Both the position numbers and the translations under genes were made by a program. Below the pieces are notes generated by a model. It made no database searches, was not told the DNA's origin, and worked only from the letters and a program-made list of their open reading frames with translations. DNA of 64,000 bases from Endozoicomonas elysicola (lineage in GTDB: Bacteria; Pseudomonadota; Gammaproteobacteria; Pseudomonadales; Endozoicomonadaceae), in NCBI RefSeq assembly GCF_000710775.1, contig NZ_JOJP01000001.1, positions 3,880,780 to 3,944,779 of the forward strand, in the 5' to 3' direction. Shown in pieces: positions 9,051 through 18,781 of the stretch (position 1 is the stretch's first letter; the number at the start of each line of letters is the position of its first letter).

Positions 9051-11743
9051 CTACTATCGCTTGAAAAAAACTCCGCCTTTTTCAATGCAGCCAGTTCATT
9101 GTGAAGTCTCTTATGCTTGCCTTCCAACCACTCCAACGTCTTACCGTTAGACCTGAGCCTTTCTTGGTGTTTACTGGCGCTGAGTGACAGGGACTGGGTC
9201 CCCTCATGCTCTCCATCCACCGCCCCCCTCTCTGTACCAGGAATTTCTGAAAGCCAGCTATCCCTATCATCAAAGGCCTGATCCAGTCGACAAGTAGACA
9301 ATTTTAATAAAGGTAAAACCCCCCCCATTGCTTTATGTAGCTTTTCAACCTCATTGATATACCATTTAAGCTTGCCTAAATCCTCATCAGGTACAGTTTC
9401 TGTTAAAGATTGCAGGCTGGTTTTCAATTCATCAATCGAAAAGCTCTGCTGCTCGATGGGAATAGTCCATTTCTTATCGAACTGCTTTGTCATTTCATCC
9501 GCTTCATCAGACATCTGCTCTAACTCACAAGCCTTAGTTTCCAATCGATACCCCCTGGAAACGCACGCATTTCTAAAGTCATTAAATATCCTATAGCTCT
9601 TACGGATAATTTGTTTGCAGCTCAAATAATCCTGATCAAAACCTAATTCTTTAAAATCAACTTCCATTAAGGCCAACTTACAAGAAAAACTGATGAGAGG
9701 ATTATCACACGCTTCCAAAACTTCCTCATAGAGTGCTCTTGCTTTAGTCACATCGCCATTTCTAAACAATTCGCAGGCACGATCGCACTTATCCTCATTA
9801 GATAGTATCGTTTTGACCTCTGCATACTCTACGCCCTTCTCAGCTTCTTTTGTATCCTCATCATTTTCCATTCCCATTAACTTTTCAGCATGGAGTAATT
9901 CCTCTCCATTAATAATGTCATCTTCCAGTCTAGATCGCCTGACTCCTAACTGCTCCCCTCGTATGTACCAATATTCAGATAGAAAGTAATTTTGACTAAC
10001 CTCTAAATCCTGCATCCAAACTTCTCTATCGATAGGCATAAGAGGCTCAGAATGTACGTTTCTATGAAACAGATTAAGAGGAAGGTTGAAAAAAGCACTG
10101 AAAAACTGAGAAAAACAATGTTGAACCAGCTCCTTCTGCAGGGTTATACACCCATTTAATCCAAGCCTCTTCTTGAAGTCTTGGTATATATTCACAATTA
10201 AATCATTCTTATTTTTCCGGCTAACTTCAAAATAACATGCAATTTTTTTAGCCAGCCCAGCCGACATATCCAGAGGAATTCTACTTACATATGGAACAAG
10301 CATACCTAAATCAATGTGTAAAAAGCTGACCCCCATCATAGAGTCAGACATCAGAACATCAAGAGTACGAAATAGCAATTCACAAACACTGTCATCTATT
10401 TCATCCAAATATCCTTCAAAGGCCCTTGCAATAACAGGATCAAATTTAACCAAAATTCTTTCAGCTGAAATAAGCTCAACCTTTTGTTTATCCCGTGGAC
10501 AACCTCTTGAAAAGCTGTAAAGCCTGGCCCGAGCATCAACTAAAAGTTGCAATTCAAATTCACTTAAAGAAACCCATACATGCTGCGACTTATTTTCGTC
10601 AATGGACTTCACAACATTCTGGAGACGATCAACAAAAAGGCTCGGATCATCCTTATTCATTGATTCTATCAGCAATCGTAGTTTTTTCCTCATATCTGGA
10701 ATTGCAGACAAAGGCACCGAAAATTCTTCCTTTACCCGCAGCTCCACTGTTGGCTCAGCCTTGGCTGCGCTATCGTGCTTTGCAGAGCCATGTTTAACCG
10801 CAGCTCCGACTGCAACAGACGACAGTTTTTTTTTGGGCTTTACATCTTTCCCTTTCTCTACTTCAGACCCCATACCTAAAGAAGCGGATAAGTTTTGAGA
10901 ACAGCCATTTCTTCTTCGCCTGCGCCCTCTGCCTATTTGTGCAGAAGCATCATCAGTTATTCTTCTTGATGATTCACCACTCTCAGCTGCTGCAAACTGT
11001 GACTCTTGAGAAAAGGCACTTACATTGCCTTGTTCAGGCTCAGCAGAAAATGGTTCACGAACTGCTGCATTTAAATCAAAACCACTCTCCGAAACCTGCT
11101 CTTGACATGCACCATAAAGACCGGTATGCATTGATGATATATTATTTATAACAGGTATCACGCCTCTATTAATATCGTAAAACTGCACAGCCCCCGGAGC
11201 ACCAGAAGAAAGAGGTTGTATACTCAATCCAGCCCCCCCTGCAATGCCATTCCCACACCCAACATTCCCAGTAGACTGGTATACCGCATCACCATGGCAA
11301 CAACCAACCTCGGGCAGCCCCATAAAAATGACAGGCTGACGCTGAACGGTTACCTGCTGCCCATGAAATACACCATCAACTCCTCCCTGCCGATTACAAT
11401 AAAGAGTTTCCATAAACTGGGTATTGAGGACACAAGCGTTCTGATCCGGCTGTAATGTATGGGGCTGGCCATATAAAAAGCTATTCTGCAAAGCAGGCGC
11501 AGGAATATTATTATGAACTATTGATGGATGAACCATTGTAACAATACGTGAGGAAGGCACTCCCATAGTGGAAGCTTGTGGCGAAGGAGGCCAAAGTACA
11601 GGAGAGCCATAGCTATAATACACGGCTCCATTAGACTCAAAACAGAAGACTGACTGCCCCCCACCCTGCGCCGATGGAGAAGTTGTTTGAACCTGAGGGT
11701 AACCAGCATGCGTTATACATCCATTGCTTGATATATTTAACAT
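9038..11743 (-). CDS. Large hypothetical protein with disordered N-terminus and basic NLS-like clusters
   Basis: A 901-residue protein I cannot assign. Residues 1-260 are low in charge, rich in Gly/Pro/Gln/Ser/Tyr and probably disordered. At about 268-275 comes RGRRRRR, and at about 298-302 KPKKK, together resembling a bipartite eukaryotic nuclear-localisation signal. Residues 330-880 look alpha-helical and include a TPR-like helix pair (ACELFRNGDVTKARALYEEV, about 653-672) and a coiled coil near the C-terminus. There is no signal peptide and no membrane segment. Start at ATG 11743 with AGG 8 nt upstream. It stands alone with an almost 1-kb gap upstream. The combination is compatible with an effector acting in a eukaryotic host, but no secretion signal can be demonstrated. 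Confidence 0.8.
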   Translation of the reverse strand: MLNISSNGCITHAGYPQVQTTSPSAQGGGQSVFCFESNGAVYYSYGSPVLWPPSPQASTMGVPSSRIVTMVHPSIVHNNIPAPALQNSFLYGQPHTLQPDQNACVLNTQFMETLYCNRQGGVDGVFHGQQVTVQRQPVIFMGLPEVGCCHGDAVYQSTGNVGCGNGIAGGAGLSIQPLSSGAPGAVQFYDINRGVIPVINNISSMHTGLYGACQEQVSESGFDLNAAVREPFSAEPEQGNVSAFSQESQFAAAESGESSRRITDDASAQIGRGRRRRRNGCSQNLSASLGMGSEVEKGKDVKPKKKLSSVAVGAAVKHGSAKHDSAAKAEPTVELRVKEEFSVPLSAIPDMRKKLRLLIESMNKDDPSLFVDRLQNVVKSIDENKSQHVWVSLSEFELQLLVDARARLYSFSRGCPRDKQKVELISAERILVKFDPVIARAFEGYLDEIDDSVCELLFRTLDVLMSDSMMGVSFLHIDLGMLVPYVSRIPLDMSAGLAKKIACYFEVSRKNKNDLIVNIYQDFKKRLGLNGCITLQKELVQHCFSQFFSAFFNLPLNLFHRNVHSEPLMPIDREVWMQDLEVSQNYFLSEYWYIRGEQLGVRRSRLEDDIINGEELLHAEKLMGMENDEDTKEAEKGVEYAEVKTILSNEDKCDRACELFRNGDVTKARALYEEVLEACDNPLISFSCKLALMEVDFKELGFDQDYLSCKQIIRKSYRIFNDFRNACVSRGYRLETKACELEQMSDEADEMTKQFDKKWTIPIEQQSFSIDELKTSLQSLTETVPDEDLGKLKWYINEVEKLHKAMGGVLPLLKLSTCRLDQAFDDRDSWLSEIPGTERGAVDGEHEGTQSLSLSASKHQERLRSNGKTLEWLEGKHKRLHNELAALKKAEFFSSDSRASV

Positions 11744-12723
11744 ACAGACAACCTGTTACTACTGAATAGTAGTTAATGTGTGTGGCTGGCAAGTAATGTC
11801 TAACAAGGCTGCCACATAAATCACGGAGCCGTCAGTTCCTCTAGAAACTTAACCCCGCCACCAAACATGCTGCTTAATACCTCTTTGAAGACAGTATTAA
11901 ACTTTATTGCAAGCTAGGATCAGAACACATAAGTGCTAAGGAAGTTCCTGATATTGAAATGCTTTACAGATAAAGACTGGAGAGGTTGCCCGGTGAATTA
12001 ATAACTATTTAAACAACCAGTCACAAATTACATTTATTTGCAAAATGCAACGTAAACCCGTGCCATACGTACAATTTCAGACTCCAATTATTCGGCCGAT
12101 ATTGCTATTCTTACTAATGTCAATAGACCAGCCACTATCACAGGCAATCCGATGAAAGTCCAACCAAAAAGCCGACAAACACTGCGCCCAACTTCTCAGT
12201 CCCAGAATATTTTCTCAATTCATCGCAGTACAATTAATCCTATTAAACCGTTGTTAAAGGCTTCAACGACCCTGCCTGTGACACAGTCATTTGATGAAAC
12301 CGGTGGTTTTATCAAAGGTTATAACTGAGTCTTGTCCTGACAAAATTACCTTCCTATTTTGGGCAAAGGCAGTTAAACGGCCTCTGCCCCTACTATTTGA
12401 TGCTGTAAACTCTTCACAGCCCCCCTTCACACCAAATGAATCATTGATTTTTTCCAGCAGCCTTGTTGGAATAGGATGTATTCACGCATTTTATCGACTT
12501 TAGATTAACGGCCTGATTTACATAAAGTTGTCAGGTCTCAAAGGCTCAACGGCTGTCTTCCGTCAGGTGACTGTATTATGCTGTAATCAGTCCCATGGAA
12601 TAACTCAAGAGTTTGACAAGCTGAGCGATGACTTGAGTAATGGAAAACGTCTTAGCCGTTAGGTTACTACTGAGCCAGGATGGCACTCTTCAACAGACAG
12701 AATGACACGGAGCTAGAGCCTCT
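11744..12723. other. Large intergenic region without a supported gene
   Basis: 980 bp between two divergent genes. A 70-codon TTG-started frame at 12291-12503 has no ribosome site and no recognisable motif. An inverted repeat (ACTCAAG 12603-12609 / CTTGAGT 12632-12638) lies about 90 bp before prc, overlapping a TTGACA at 12613. No RNA gene or mobile element recognised. Confidence 0.6.
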
Positions 12724-14835
12724 ATGATATCGAAACTGCAGCCAGCCAAAGGAATCCTGCTATTCTTTCTGTCGCTGCTTTTCACTGCAACTCTGGCTCA
12801 AGCCGTTGATAAGGACATCAGCCAGCCCGTTCCGACGCTGAGTCCAAACCTGCAACAGGCCATTGCCAGTGTTCACGTAGTTCAATTACTCTCACGAAGT
12901 CATTATCGGAAAATCCCTCTCGATCAAAGCAATATGGAAAAGGTGTTTGATCGTTACCTGGATCGATTGGACCCAAATCGCAGTTTTTTCCTACAGTCCG
13001 ATATTCAAGAGTTTGAGCCTTACCGGAAAAAACTGGGTGACTCCTTGAAAAGTGGCGACCTAAACCCTGCTTTTTCCATTTTTAATCGTTATCGAGAAAG
13101 AGCTGAAGAGCGAGCTCGCTTTATGCTGGCGCAACTGGACAGCGGCATAAAAGACCTGAACCTCAAAAAGAATGAAGTGCTGATCATTGAGCGCAAGGAA
13201 GAGCCGTGGCTTCTAAACAAGAAGGCCCAGCAAGACCTATGGAGCAAACAGTTTAAAGATAGTGTATTAAGCCAGAAGCTGAACAATAAAACGGATGAAG
13301 AGATCATCAGTCAGTTGCGCAGAAGGAATAGCAACCTGCTTCGCAGACTGCATCAAAGCAAAAGCGAAGATGCATTCCAGACATACATTAATGCCTTTGC
13401 AGGGATCTACGACCCTCATACTCAATACTTCTCTCCACAAACTGCAGAGAATTTTGATATTAACATGAGCCTGTCCCTTGAAGGGATCGGAGCGGTGTTG
13501 TCGGCAGAAGATGAGTACACTAAAGTTGTCAGTGTCGTTGCCGGCGGCCCGGCTGAAAAAGCAGGACAACTCAAGCCTGGCGATAAAATTGTTAGTGTCG
13601 GACAAGGAAAAAAAGGCGAGCTTGAAGATGTTGTCGGCATGCGTCTGGACGACGTTGTTAAGCTGATCCGTGGCGCCAAGCATACTCTGGTTCGATTGGA
13701 GATCATCCCCGGCAGCAGTAAAGACAGCAGCACTCGGGTCTATGAGATCGTCCGTGACCGAGTCAAGCTGGAAGAACAAGATGCTTCAAGCAAGATTATT
13801 GAAGTTCCCATGAATGGCAAAACCGGCCGAATCGGTGTAATTGAGCTGCCAACCTTCTATATTGACTTCAAGGCGGCCCAATCCGGTGACCCCGACTACA
13901 AGAGCACAACCCGCGATGTCCGCAGACTACTCGACAAACTGAAAAAAGAGAAAGTCGATGGACTGGTAATCGATCTTCGCGGCAATGGAGGCGGCTCTTT
14001 GCAGGAAGCAAATGAGCTGACAGGGCTGTTTATTGACAAGGGGCCTACCGTTGTGGTCCGAAACAACAGAGGCCGCTCTGAAAGACAGGAAGACCCCGAT
14101 TCTGATCAACTCTACGATGGGCCAATGGTCGTAATGATTGACCGCCTCAGCGCATCAGCGTCTGAAATCTTTGCCGGGGCCATGCAGGACTATGGCCGAG
14201 CTCTGATTGTCGGCAGCCAGAGCTATGGTAAAGGTACCGTACAAAGCATTCAGCCATTAAATCATGGTCAGCTTAAGCTGACTCTTGCCAAGTTCTACCG
14301 TGTTTCAGGCCAGAGTACACAGAACCGCGGAGTAATCCCCGATATCATTTTCCCATCCCTGTATGATGGCCGTGATATTGGTGAAGACACGCTACCTGAT
14401 GCACTCCCATGGGATAACATAGCACCAGCCTCATTCAGACCCTATGCAGATTTTAGCCCTTACTTGCCTGGCCTACAGAAAAAGCATGAATATCGCACCC
14501 ATAAAAATGCTGACTTTGTTTACCTTCATGAGATGAAAGACTACTTTGAGCATTATGAAAACCAGACCAAAGTATCTCTCAATCAGGAAAGGCGTCAACT
14601 TGAATTACAAACCATGCGAAGCCAGCGTCTGGCCATCGAAAATCGCCTGAGAAAATCCAGGGGCCAAGCCTTGCTGAACAATCTGGATGAGCTGGAAGAG
14701 ATCAATAACCAGGAGCTGGAACAGAAGAAGAAAGATAAAGAACCCGACGCCTTTCTCCAGGAAGCAGGTGTCATCCTGACCGATATGGTGAAAGCTACGA
14801 ACAACAAACAACTGTTTACCCGTCGTTCTGATTAA
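12724..14835 (+). CDS. prc: Tail-specific periplasmic protease Prc (Tsp, S41A)
   Basis: Periplasmic processing protease that degrades or trims proteins with hydrophobic C-termini, for example PBP3 and murein hydrolases. An N-terminal signal peptide (about 1-27, ending TLAQA) is followed by an N-terminal helical domain, a PDZ domain (about 245-330, SLEGIGAVLSAEDEYTKVVS) and the S41 catalytic domain. The Ser/Lys dyad falls at Ser478 (DRLSASASEIF) and Lys503 (SYGKGTVQ), with the 25-residue spacing of E. coli Prc. A charged C-terminal domain (DUF3340 type) closes the 703-residue protein. Start at ATG 12724. Monocistronic, with a strong terminator directly after. Confidence 0.94.
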   Translation: MISKLQPAKGILLFFLSLLFTATLAQAVDKDISQPVPTLSPNLQQAIASVHVVQLLSRSHYRKIPLDQSNMEKVFDRYLDRLDPNRSFFLQSDIQEFEPYRKKLGDSLKSGDLNPAFSIFNRYRERAEERARFMLAQLDSGIKDLNLKKNEVLIIERKEEPWLLNKKAQQDLWSKQFKDSVLSQKLNNKTDEEIISQLRRRNSNLLRRLHQSKSEDAFQTYINAFAGIYDPHTQYFSPQTAENFDINMSLSLEGIGAVLSAEDEYTKVVSVVAGGPAEKAGQLKPGDKIVSVGQGKKGELEDVVGMRLDDVVKLIRGAKHTLVRLEIIPGSSKDSSTRVYEIVRDRVKLEEQDASSKIIEVPMNGKTGRIGVIELPTFYIDFKAAQSGDPDYKSTTRDVRRLLDKLKKEKVDGLVIDLRGNGGGSLQEANELTGLFIDKGPTVVVRNNRGRSERQEDPDSDQLYDGPMVVMIDRLSASASEIFAGAMQDYGRALIVGSQSYGKGTVQSIQPLNHGQLKLTLAKFYRVSGQSTQNRGVIPDIIFPSLYDGRDIGEDTLPDALPWDNIAPASFRPYADFSPYLPGLQKKHEYRTHKNADFVYLHEMKDYFEHYENQTKVSLNQERRQLELQTMRSQRLAIENRLRKSRGQALLNNLDELEEINNQELEQKKKDKEPDAFLQEAGVILTDMVKATNNKQLFTRRSD

Positions 14836-14840
14836 AAAGC

Positions 14841-14891
14841 AATACATCTACAAAAAAGCCCGCTATCAGCGGGCTTTTTTGTAGATGTATT
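14841..14891 (+). terminator. Strong intrinsic terminator after prc, unusually long stem
   Basis: A perfect 23-bp inverted repeat around a 5-nt TATCA loop. The core GCCCGC/GCGGGC is flanked by a 6-A and a 6-T run, and pairing continues 10 bp further (AATACATCTAC / GTAGATGTATT). The A/T runs make it bidirectional in principle. Confidence 0.9.
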
Positions 14892-14986
14892 TTGAGTAAA
14901 ATAAAAACACAGTGCCTATCAACCACCTGCATTATTGATCTGGTCTATCTTAATTAAAGAACCTCAGTCTCTAATAAGGCGATGCG

Positions 14987-15220
14987 ATGATGGATTCACA
15001 ACTGAATGATCTTTCCAATCTATTTTCTCAGCTAGGCCTCGACAAAAACCCGGATGCGATTGAGCACTTCCTCAGCAAACACTCTTTGAAAAGCGATGAA
15101 AAGCTTGAGGATGCGGCGTTCTGGAACCCTTCACAAAAAGCATTTCTGATAGAAGAGCGAGATCAAGATGCAGACTGGTGTGAGGCAATTGACGAGCTGG
15201 ACACTCTACTGAGACATTAA
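14987..15220 (+). CDS. DUF2789 family protein
   Basis: Small acidic protein of 77 residues matching the DUF2789 pattern: LSNLFSQLGL near the N-terminus, FWNPSQKAFLIEE in the middle and DADWCEAIDELDTLL at the end. Function is unknown. Two adjacent ATG codons (14987 and 14990) could start it. It sits alone between the prc terminator and the convergent proV gene. Confidence 0.8.
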   Translation: MMDSQLNDLSNLFSQLGLDKNPDAIEHFLSKHSLKSDEKLEDAAFWNPSQKAFLIEERDQDADWCEAIDELDTLLRH

Positions 15221-15223
15221 GCA

Positions 15224-15244
15224 AGGAGGCAGTTAATACCTCCT
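15224..15244. terminator. Stem-loop between DUF2789 gene and proV
   Basis: AGGAGG / CCTCCT arms with a 9-nt loop in the short gap between two convergent genes. It lacks a T-run, so this is only a possible terminator for either strand. Confidence 0.35.
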
Positions 15245-15259
15245 CTCTCAATAAATCCA

Positions 15260-16486
15260 CTAATGACTTGTGGATACATCCCCCAATACTTCTGCAAGGC
15301 TTGATCTGGAAAGCTGCCCCTGTAACTGGCCATCATCATCCACTACCGGCAAAGGAAAATCAGTATCCAGAGTATCAGGTATTACCGCCTCCAGGATTGA
15401 ATCAGCTTGAATCGTTGGCACTGTCTCAATCGATATAGAGCTCAGCTTCCGATGAACCCCGTTCAGTACCGCCTGCTCAAGAGTATCCTGAAGAATAACA
15501 CCCTGATAACCCTCATCATTGACATAGTAACCGAAATCTTCCGATGTTTTTTTCATCTGACTCAGCGCTTCATCAATGGTTTCAGCAGTAATTCGACAAG
15601 CAGGTGGCTTCATCACCGTTTCAACAGTCAGCGCCCTGGCACGATTCACATCTTTAACAAAAGCCTCTACGTATTCTGTCGCCGGATTCAGCAAAATCTC
15701 TTCTGGAGCACCCTGCTGAACCAGCTCACCATCTTTCAAAATGGCAATACGGTCTCCAAGCCTGAGCGCTTCATCAAGATCGTGGGTAATAAAGACAATG
15801 GTCTTATGGAGCTTGCTCTGCAATGCTATCAGCTGGTCCTGCATTTCACTACGGATCAATGGATCCAGCGCTGAAAACGCTTCATCCATCAGTAGAATTT
15901 CTGCATCGGTACACAGCGCCCTGGCCAGTCCAACCCTCTGCTGCTGCCCACCTGACAACTGCGCTGGATATTGCTGCTCATACCCAGCCAGACCAACCGT
16001 CTCCAGCCATTGCCCTGCTTTTTTCAGACGCTCAGCTTTAGCAACACCCTGCACAGCCAGACCATAAGCAACATTGTCTATTACGGACCGATGAGGCATC
16101 AAACCAAAACGCTGAAAGACCATGGACATCTTCTGCTGACGGAATGCTTCCAGCTCTTTGGCAGAATACCGGGTAATATCAGTGCCATTAACGAGAATCT
16201 CACCTTCGGTCGGGTCAATCAAACGGTTAAAATGTCGAATCAAAGTCGACTTCCCCGAACCGGAAAGCCCCATGATGACAAAGATCTCACCCGCATTTAC
16301 TTCAAGATTAATATCCCTGAGCCCGAGGGTATGCGCTGTATCAGCTAGAATCTGATCTTTAGACTCACCACGGTGAACACGGGGCATGACCTTTTCAGGC
16401 TGTTTGCCGAATAATTTATAAAGCCCCTTAATCTGGATCAGCGGCTGACTGCTGTTCTTCGGCTTAAGGCTGTCTGTATCACGCAT
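15260..16486 (-). CDS. proV: Glycine betaine/choline ABC transporter ATPase (ProV/OpuAA type)
   Basis: ATP-hydrolysing subunit of a quaternary-amine ABC importer. Walker A is GLSGSGKS (73-80), the signature LSGGQQQR, Walker B ILLMDEAFSALD, the switch histidine ITHD, and two C-terminal CBS domains (about 275-400) that in this family sense ionic strength. I chose the ATG at 16486 because GAGGAG lies upstream and the ORF then overlaps proW by 8 nt; a start at 16546 would add 20 residues inside proW. Third gene of proX-proW-proV. Substrate (betaine, choline or proline betaine) cannot be resolved from sequence. Confidence 0.9.
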   Translation of the reverse strand: MRDTDSLKPKNSSQPLIQIKGLYKLFGKQPEKVMPRVHRGESKDQILADTAHTLGLRDINLEVNAGEIFVIMGLSGSGKSTLIRHFNRLIDPTEGEILVNGTDITRYSAKELEAFRQQKMSMVFQRFGLMPHRSVIDNVAYGLAVQGVAKAERLKKAGQWLETVGLAGYEQQYPAQLSGGQQQRVGLARALCTDAEILLMDEAFSALDPLIRSEMQDQLIALQSKLHKTIVFITHDLDEALRLGDRIAILKDGELVQQGAPEEILLNPATEYVEAFVKDVNRARALTVETVMKPPACRITAETIDEALSQMKKTSEDFGYYVNDEGYQGVILQDTLEQAVLNGVHRKLSSISIETVPTIQADSILEAVIPDTLDTDFPLPVVDDDGQLQGQLSRSSLAEVLGDVSTSH

Positions 16487-17378
16487 GCTCAACTCCTCCC
16501 AGATGCTTCTGGGTTCTTCGGGCATACGCCTGGGAAACCCGGTCAAAAATGATAGCTAGCGCAACAATGGCCAGGCCGTTAAGCAATCCCAAGGTGAAAT
16601 ACTGATTAGTGATGGACTTCAACACTGGCTGTCCCAATCCCTTCACACCAATCATGGAGGCAATGACAACCATAGCCAGAGCCATCATAATGGTCTGGTT
16701 AATGCCAGCCATAATGGTTGGCATAGCCAACGGTAACTGCACACCCCATAAACGCTGAAATGAACTGGCACCATAGGCAGTTGCTGCCTCCAGAACCTCT
16801 TTATCCACGAGACGAATCCCCAGGTTTGTCAGTCGAATAACCGGAGGAATGGCATAAATCACGACAGCTATAACACCCGGAATTTTTCCAATCCCAAGCA
16901 GCATGACAACAGGAATCAGATAAACGAATGCCGGCATGGTCTGCATGATATCCAGCATTGGGGTAACTATTTTCTGAACCCGATCTGAACGGGCCATGGC
17001 TATACCAATTGGTATACCCAATAACAGAGAAAGCAACGTACATACAGTAATAACGCTCAGAGTTCTCATGGTATTTTCCCACATACCAAAATACCCAATG
17101 GCCAGCATTGAGCAGACAACTCCAAGACTCAGCTTCCATGAACGACTGGCGGCATAAGCCAGCCCAGTAATAGCGGCCAGTACCAAAAGCCAGGGGGAAG
17201 CAATTAACAGGTTTTCAAACCAGACAAGAAACGAGAGTAATGGATCAAAAAACGATTCAATCAGATCCCCGTATTCACGGGAGAATTCACGGTAAGCACC
17301 ATCCAGAGATTTGCGGAGTGCGATAAGATCACTGCGCTCCATATCTGGAAACTCAGTCATCCATGATTCCTTAGCCAT
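16479..17378 (-). CDS. proW: Glycine betaine/choline ABC transporter permease (ProW type)
   Basis: Integral membrane subunit of the importer. A 50-residue polar N-terminus is followed by about six to seven hydrophobic segments. The MetI-like permease domain holds the EAA loop (VLEAATAYGASSFQRLWGVQ) that docks on ProV. Its 299 residues are typical. It lies 112 bp after proX and its 3' end overlaps proV, fitting one transcript. Confidence 0.92.
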   Translation of the reverse strand: MAKESWMTEFPDMERSDLIALRKSLDGAYREFSREYGDLIESFFDPLLSFLVWFENLLIASPWLLVLAAITGLAYAASRSWKLSLGVVCSMLAIGYFGMWENTMRTLSVITVCTLLSLLLGIPIGIAMARSDRVQKIVTPMLDIMQTMPAFVYLIPVVMLLGIGKIPGVIAVVIYAIPPVIRLTNLGIRLVDKEVLEAATAYGASSFQRLWGVQLPLAMPTIMAGINQTIMMALAMVVIASMIGVKGLGQPVLKSITNQYFTLGLLNGLAIVALAIIFDRVSQAYARRTQKHLGGVEHA

Positions 17379-17490
17379 ACACTTCAGCCTTTATTATGCT
17401 CTTTTACAAGAGAGAAATGGCGGTGGCCACACAAACAACTATCTACTACAAAAGCGTGCAACCACCATTGCAAACAGGCGAGTGACGACC

Positions 17491-18501
17491 TCAAAGAGCA
17501 GCGAGCTTTTGCTTCACTTTTTCAACAACATCGGCAGACAACCACTGAGTCCAGATAGACTCATAATTCGTCAAAAAGTGTTCCACCGCTATCTCACCAT
17601 CAGCCTGATTTTCTTCCATCCAGGCCAGTAGCTCATTCATTTGCTGGTTAGTAAAAGACCGAGTGGCCAGATATTCATAGGCAGCAGGTGCTTTGACAGC
17701 AAACGCTTCAGTGGTGATGGTGTTGACTGGAGAGGGTGGGTACATCGTAACCTTTGGTGATAGACAGTCTTCTTTGGTCGTACAGTTCAGGTATTCATCA
17801 ACATCAATACCGGAGCCGAAGTCAACCTTGACCATTTCGTACTTACCCAACACCGAAGAGGGTGCCCAGTAATAACCAAACCAAGCTTCTTCACGCTCAT
17901 AAGCTTTAGCAATGGCACCGGACATTCCAGCCCCAGAACCCGGATCAACGAGGTCAAATCCATACTCTTCAAGTTCTAGCGCCCTAAACAGATTTCCGGA
18001 GTTGATCTGGCAATTCCATCCGGCAGGACAACCATAAAAGGCAGAAAGCATTGAATCTTCAGGGTGTTTGAAAATCCCAGCCTTCTTTTTAATACCTTCA
18101 ATGGTTTTCAAATCAGGGTATTTATCGACCATATATTTCGGTACCCAGAAACCTTCTTCTCCTCCTTCTGAAAGAGAGTTCCCTGCGTAACGAAGTCGTT
18201 TTTCTTCCACGCCTTTATCAAAGGCCTTCCTCATCGAGTTGCTCCACATTTCCGGAGCAATATCAGGCTCACCCTTTTCGACCATGGAGGTTCCGGTAGC
18301 CATAGTATCACCCGGCACCAGCTCGACATTACAGCCAAATACATTCTGCAGAATAAATTGATCAACGTGAGCCATTAATGTTGCTGAGTTCCAATTCATA
18401 TCAGCAATGGTTACATCACCACACTCATTTGCAGACGCAGCCCCCACAAAAGGAAGCGAAAGTGCAAATATGGCCCCCGCCGTAAATTTACTTTTTAGCA
18501 T
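17491..18501 (-). CDS. proX: Periplasmic glycine betaine/choline-binding protein (ProX/OpuAC type)
   Basis: Substrate-binding subunit with a Sec signal peptide (MLKSKFTAGAIFALSLPF, cleavage probably after GAASA) and an OpuAC-type domain over most of the protein. Several tryptophans (DMNWNS, PEMWSNS, WFGYYWAP) could build the aromatic cage that holds the quaternary ammonium group. Cysteine pairs (YGCPAGWNC, LNCTTKEDC) suggest disulfides. The start at 18501 has AAGG upstream and exposes the signal peptide; an upstream in-frame start at 18618 would bury it. First gene of proXWV; a palindrome-like operator candidate lies 211 bp upstream. Confidence 0.93.
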   Translation of the reverse strand: MLKSKFTAGAIFALSLPFVGAASANECGDVTIADMNWNSATLMAHVDQFILQNVFGCNVELVPGDTMATGTSMVEKGEPDIAPEMWSNSMRKAFDKGVEEKRLRYAGNSLSEGGEEGFWVPKYMVDKYPDLKTIEGIKKKAGIFKHPEDSMLSAFYGCPAGWNCQINSGNLFRALELEEYGFDLVDPGSGAGMSGAIAKAYEREEAWFGYYWAPSSVLGKYEMVKVDFGSGIDVDEYLNCTTKEDCLSPKVTMYPPSPVNTITTEAFAVKAPAAYEYLATRSFTNQQMNELLAWMEENQADGEIAVEHFLTNYESIWTQWLSADVVEKVKQKLAAL

Positions 18502-18711
18502 TGCTATACCTTTTTTATATAAATCCATTTTTAATACTGGTTTGAGCTTATCTGCCCTTTCGAATCCTTGAAAAATTGCGGATAAGAATTCCTGCTCAAT
18601 CGTTAGACAACAAATCAAAAATCAGGCATTTTTAAACCAATTCTCGAACAAAGCCCCCAAAGCAGGCCCAACACCAAGCATCAACACGGGCAATAATTTA
18701 CACTTCTAATA

Positions 18712-18725
18712 GTTAGATATCAAAT
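18712..18725. promoter_or_regulatory. Candidate CosR/MarR operator upstream of proX
   Basis: GTTAGATATCAAAT matches 12 of 14 positions of the perfect palindrome at 19422-19435 that precedes betT. It lies between the MarR gene and proX. Assignment as a binding site is inferred. Confidence 0.45.
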
Positions 18726-18781
18726 CACTTTCCATTTTAACCCTGCGTAAGCTGTAGAAAAAACATACAACAATCATAGTG

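Noticed and set aside
12291-12503. 70-codon plus-strand frame in the gap before prc
   Set aside because: TTG start without a ribosome site, no motif and no partner gene; not enough support for a gene.
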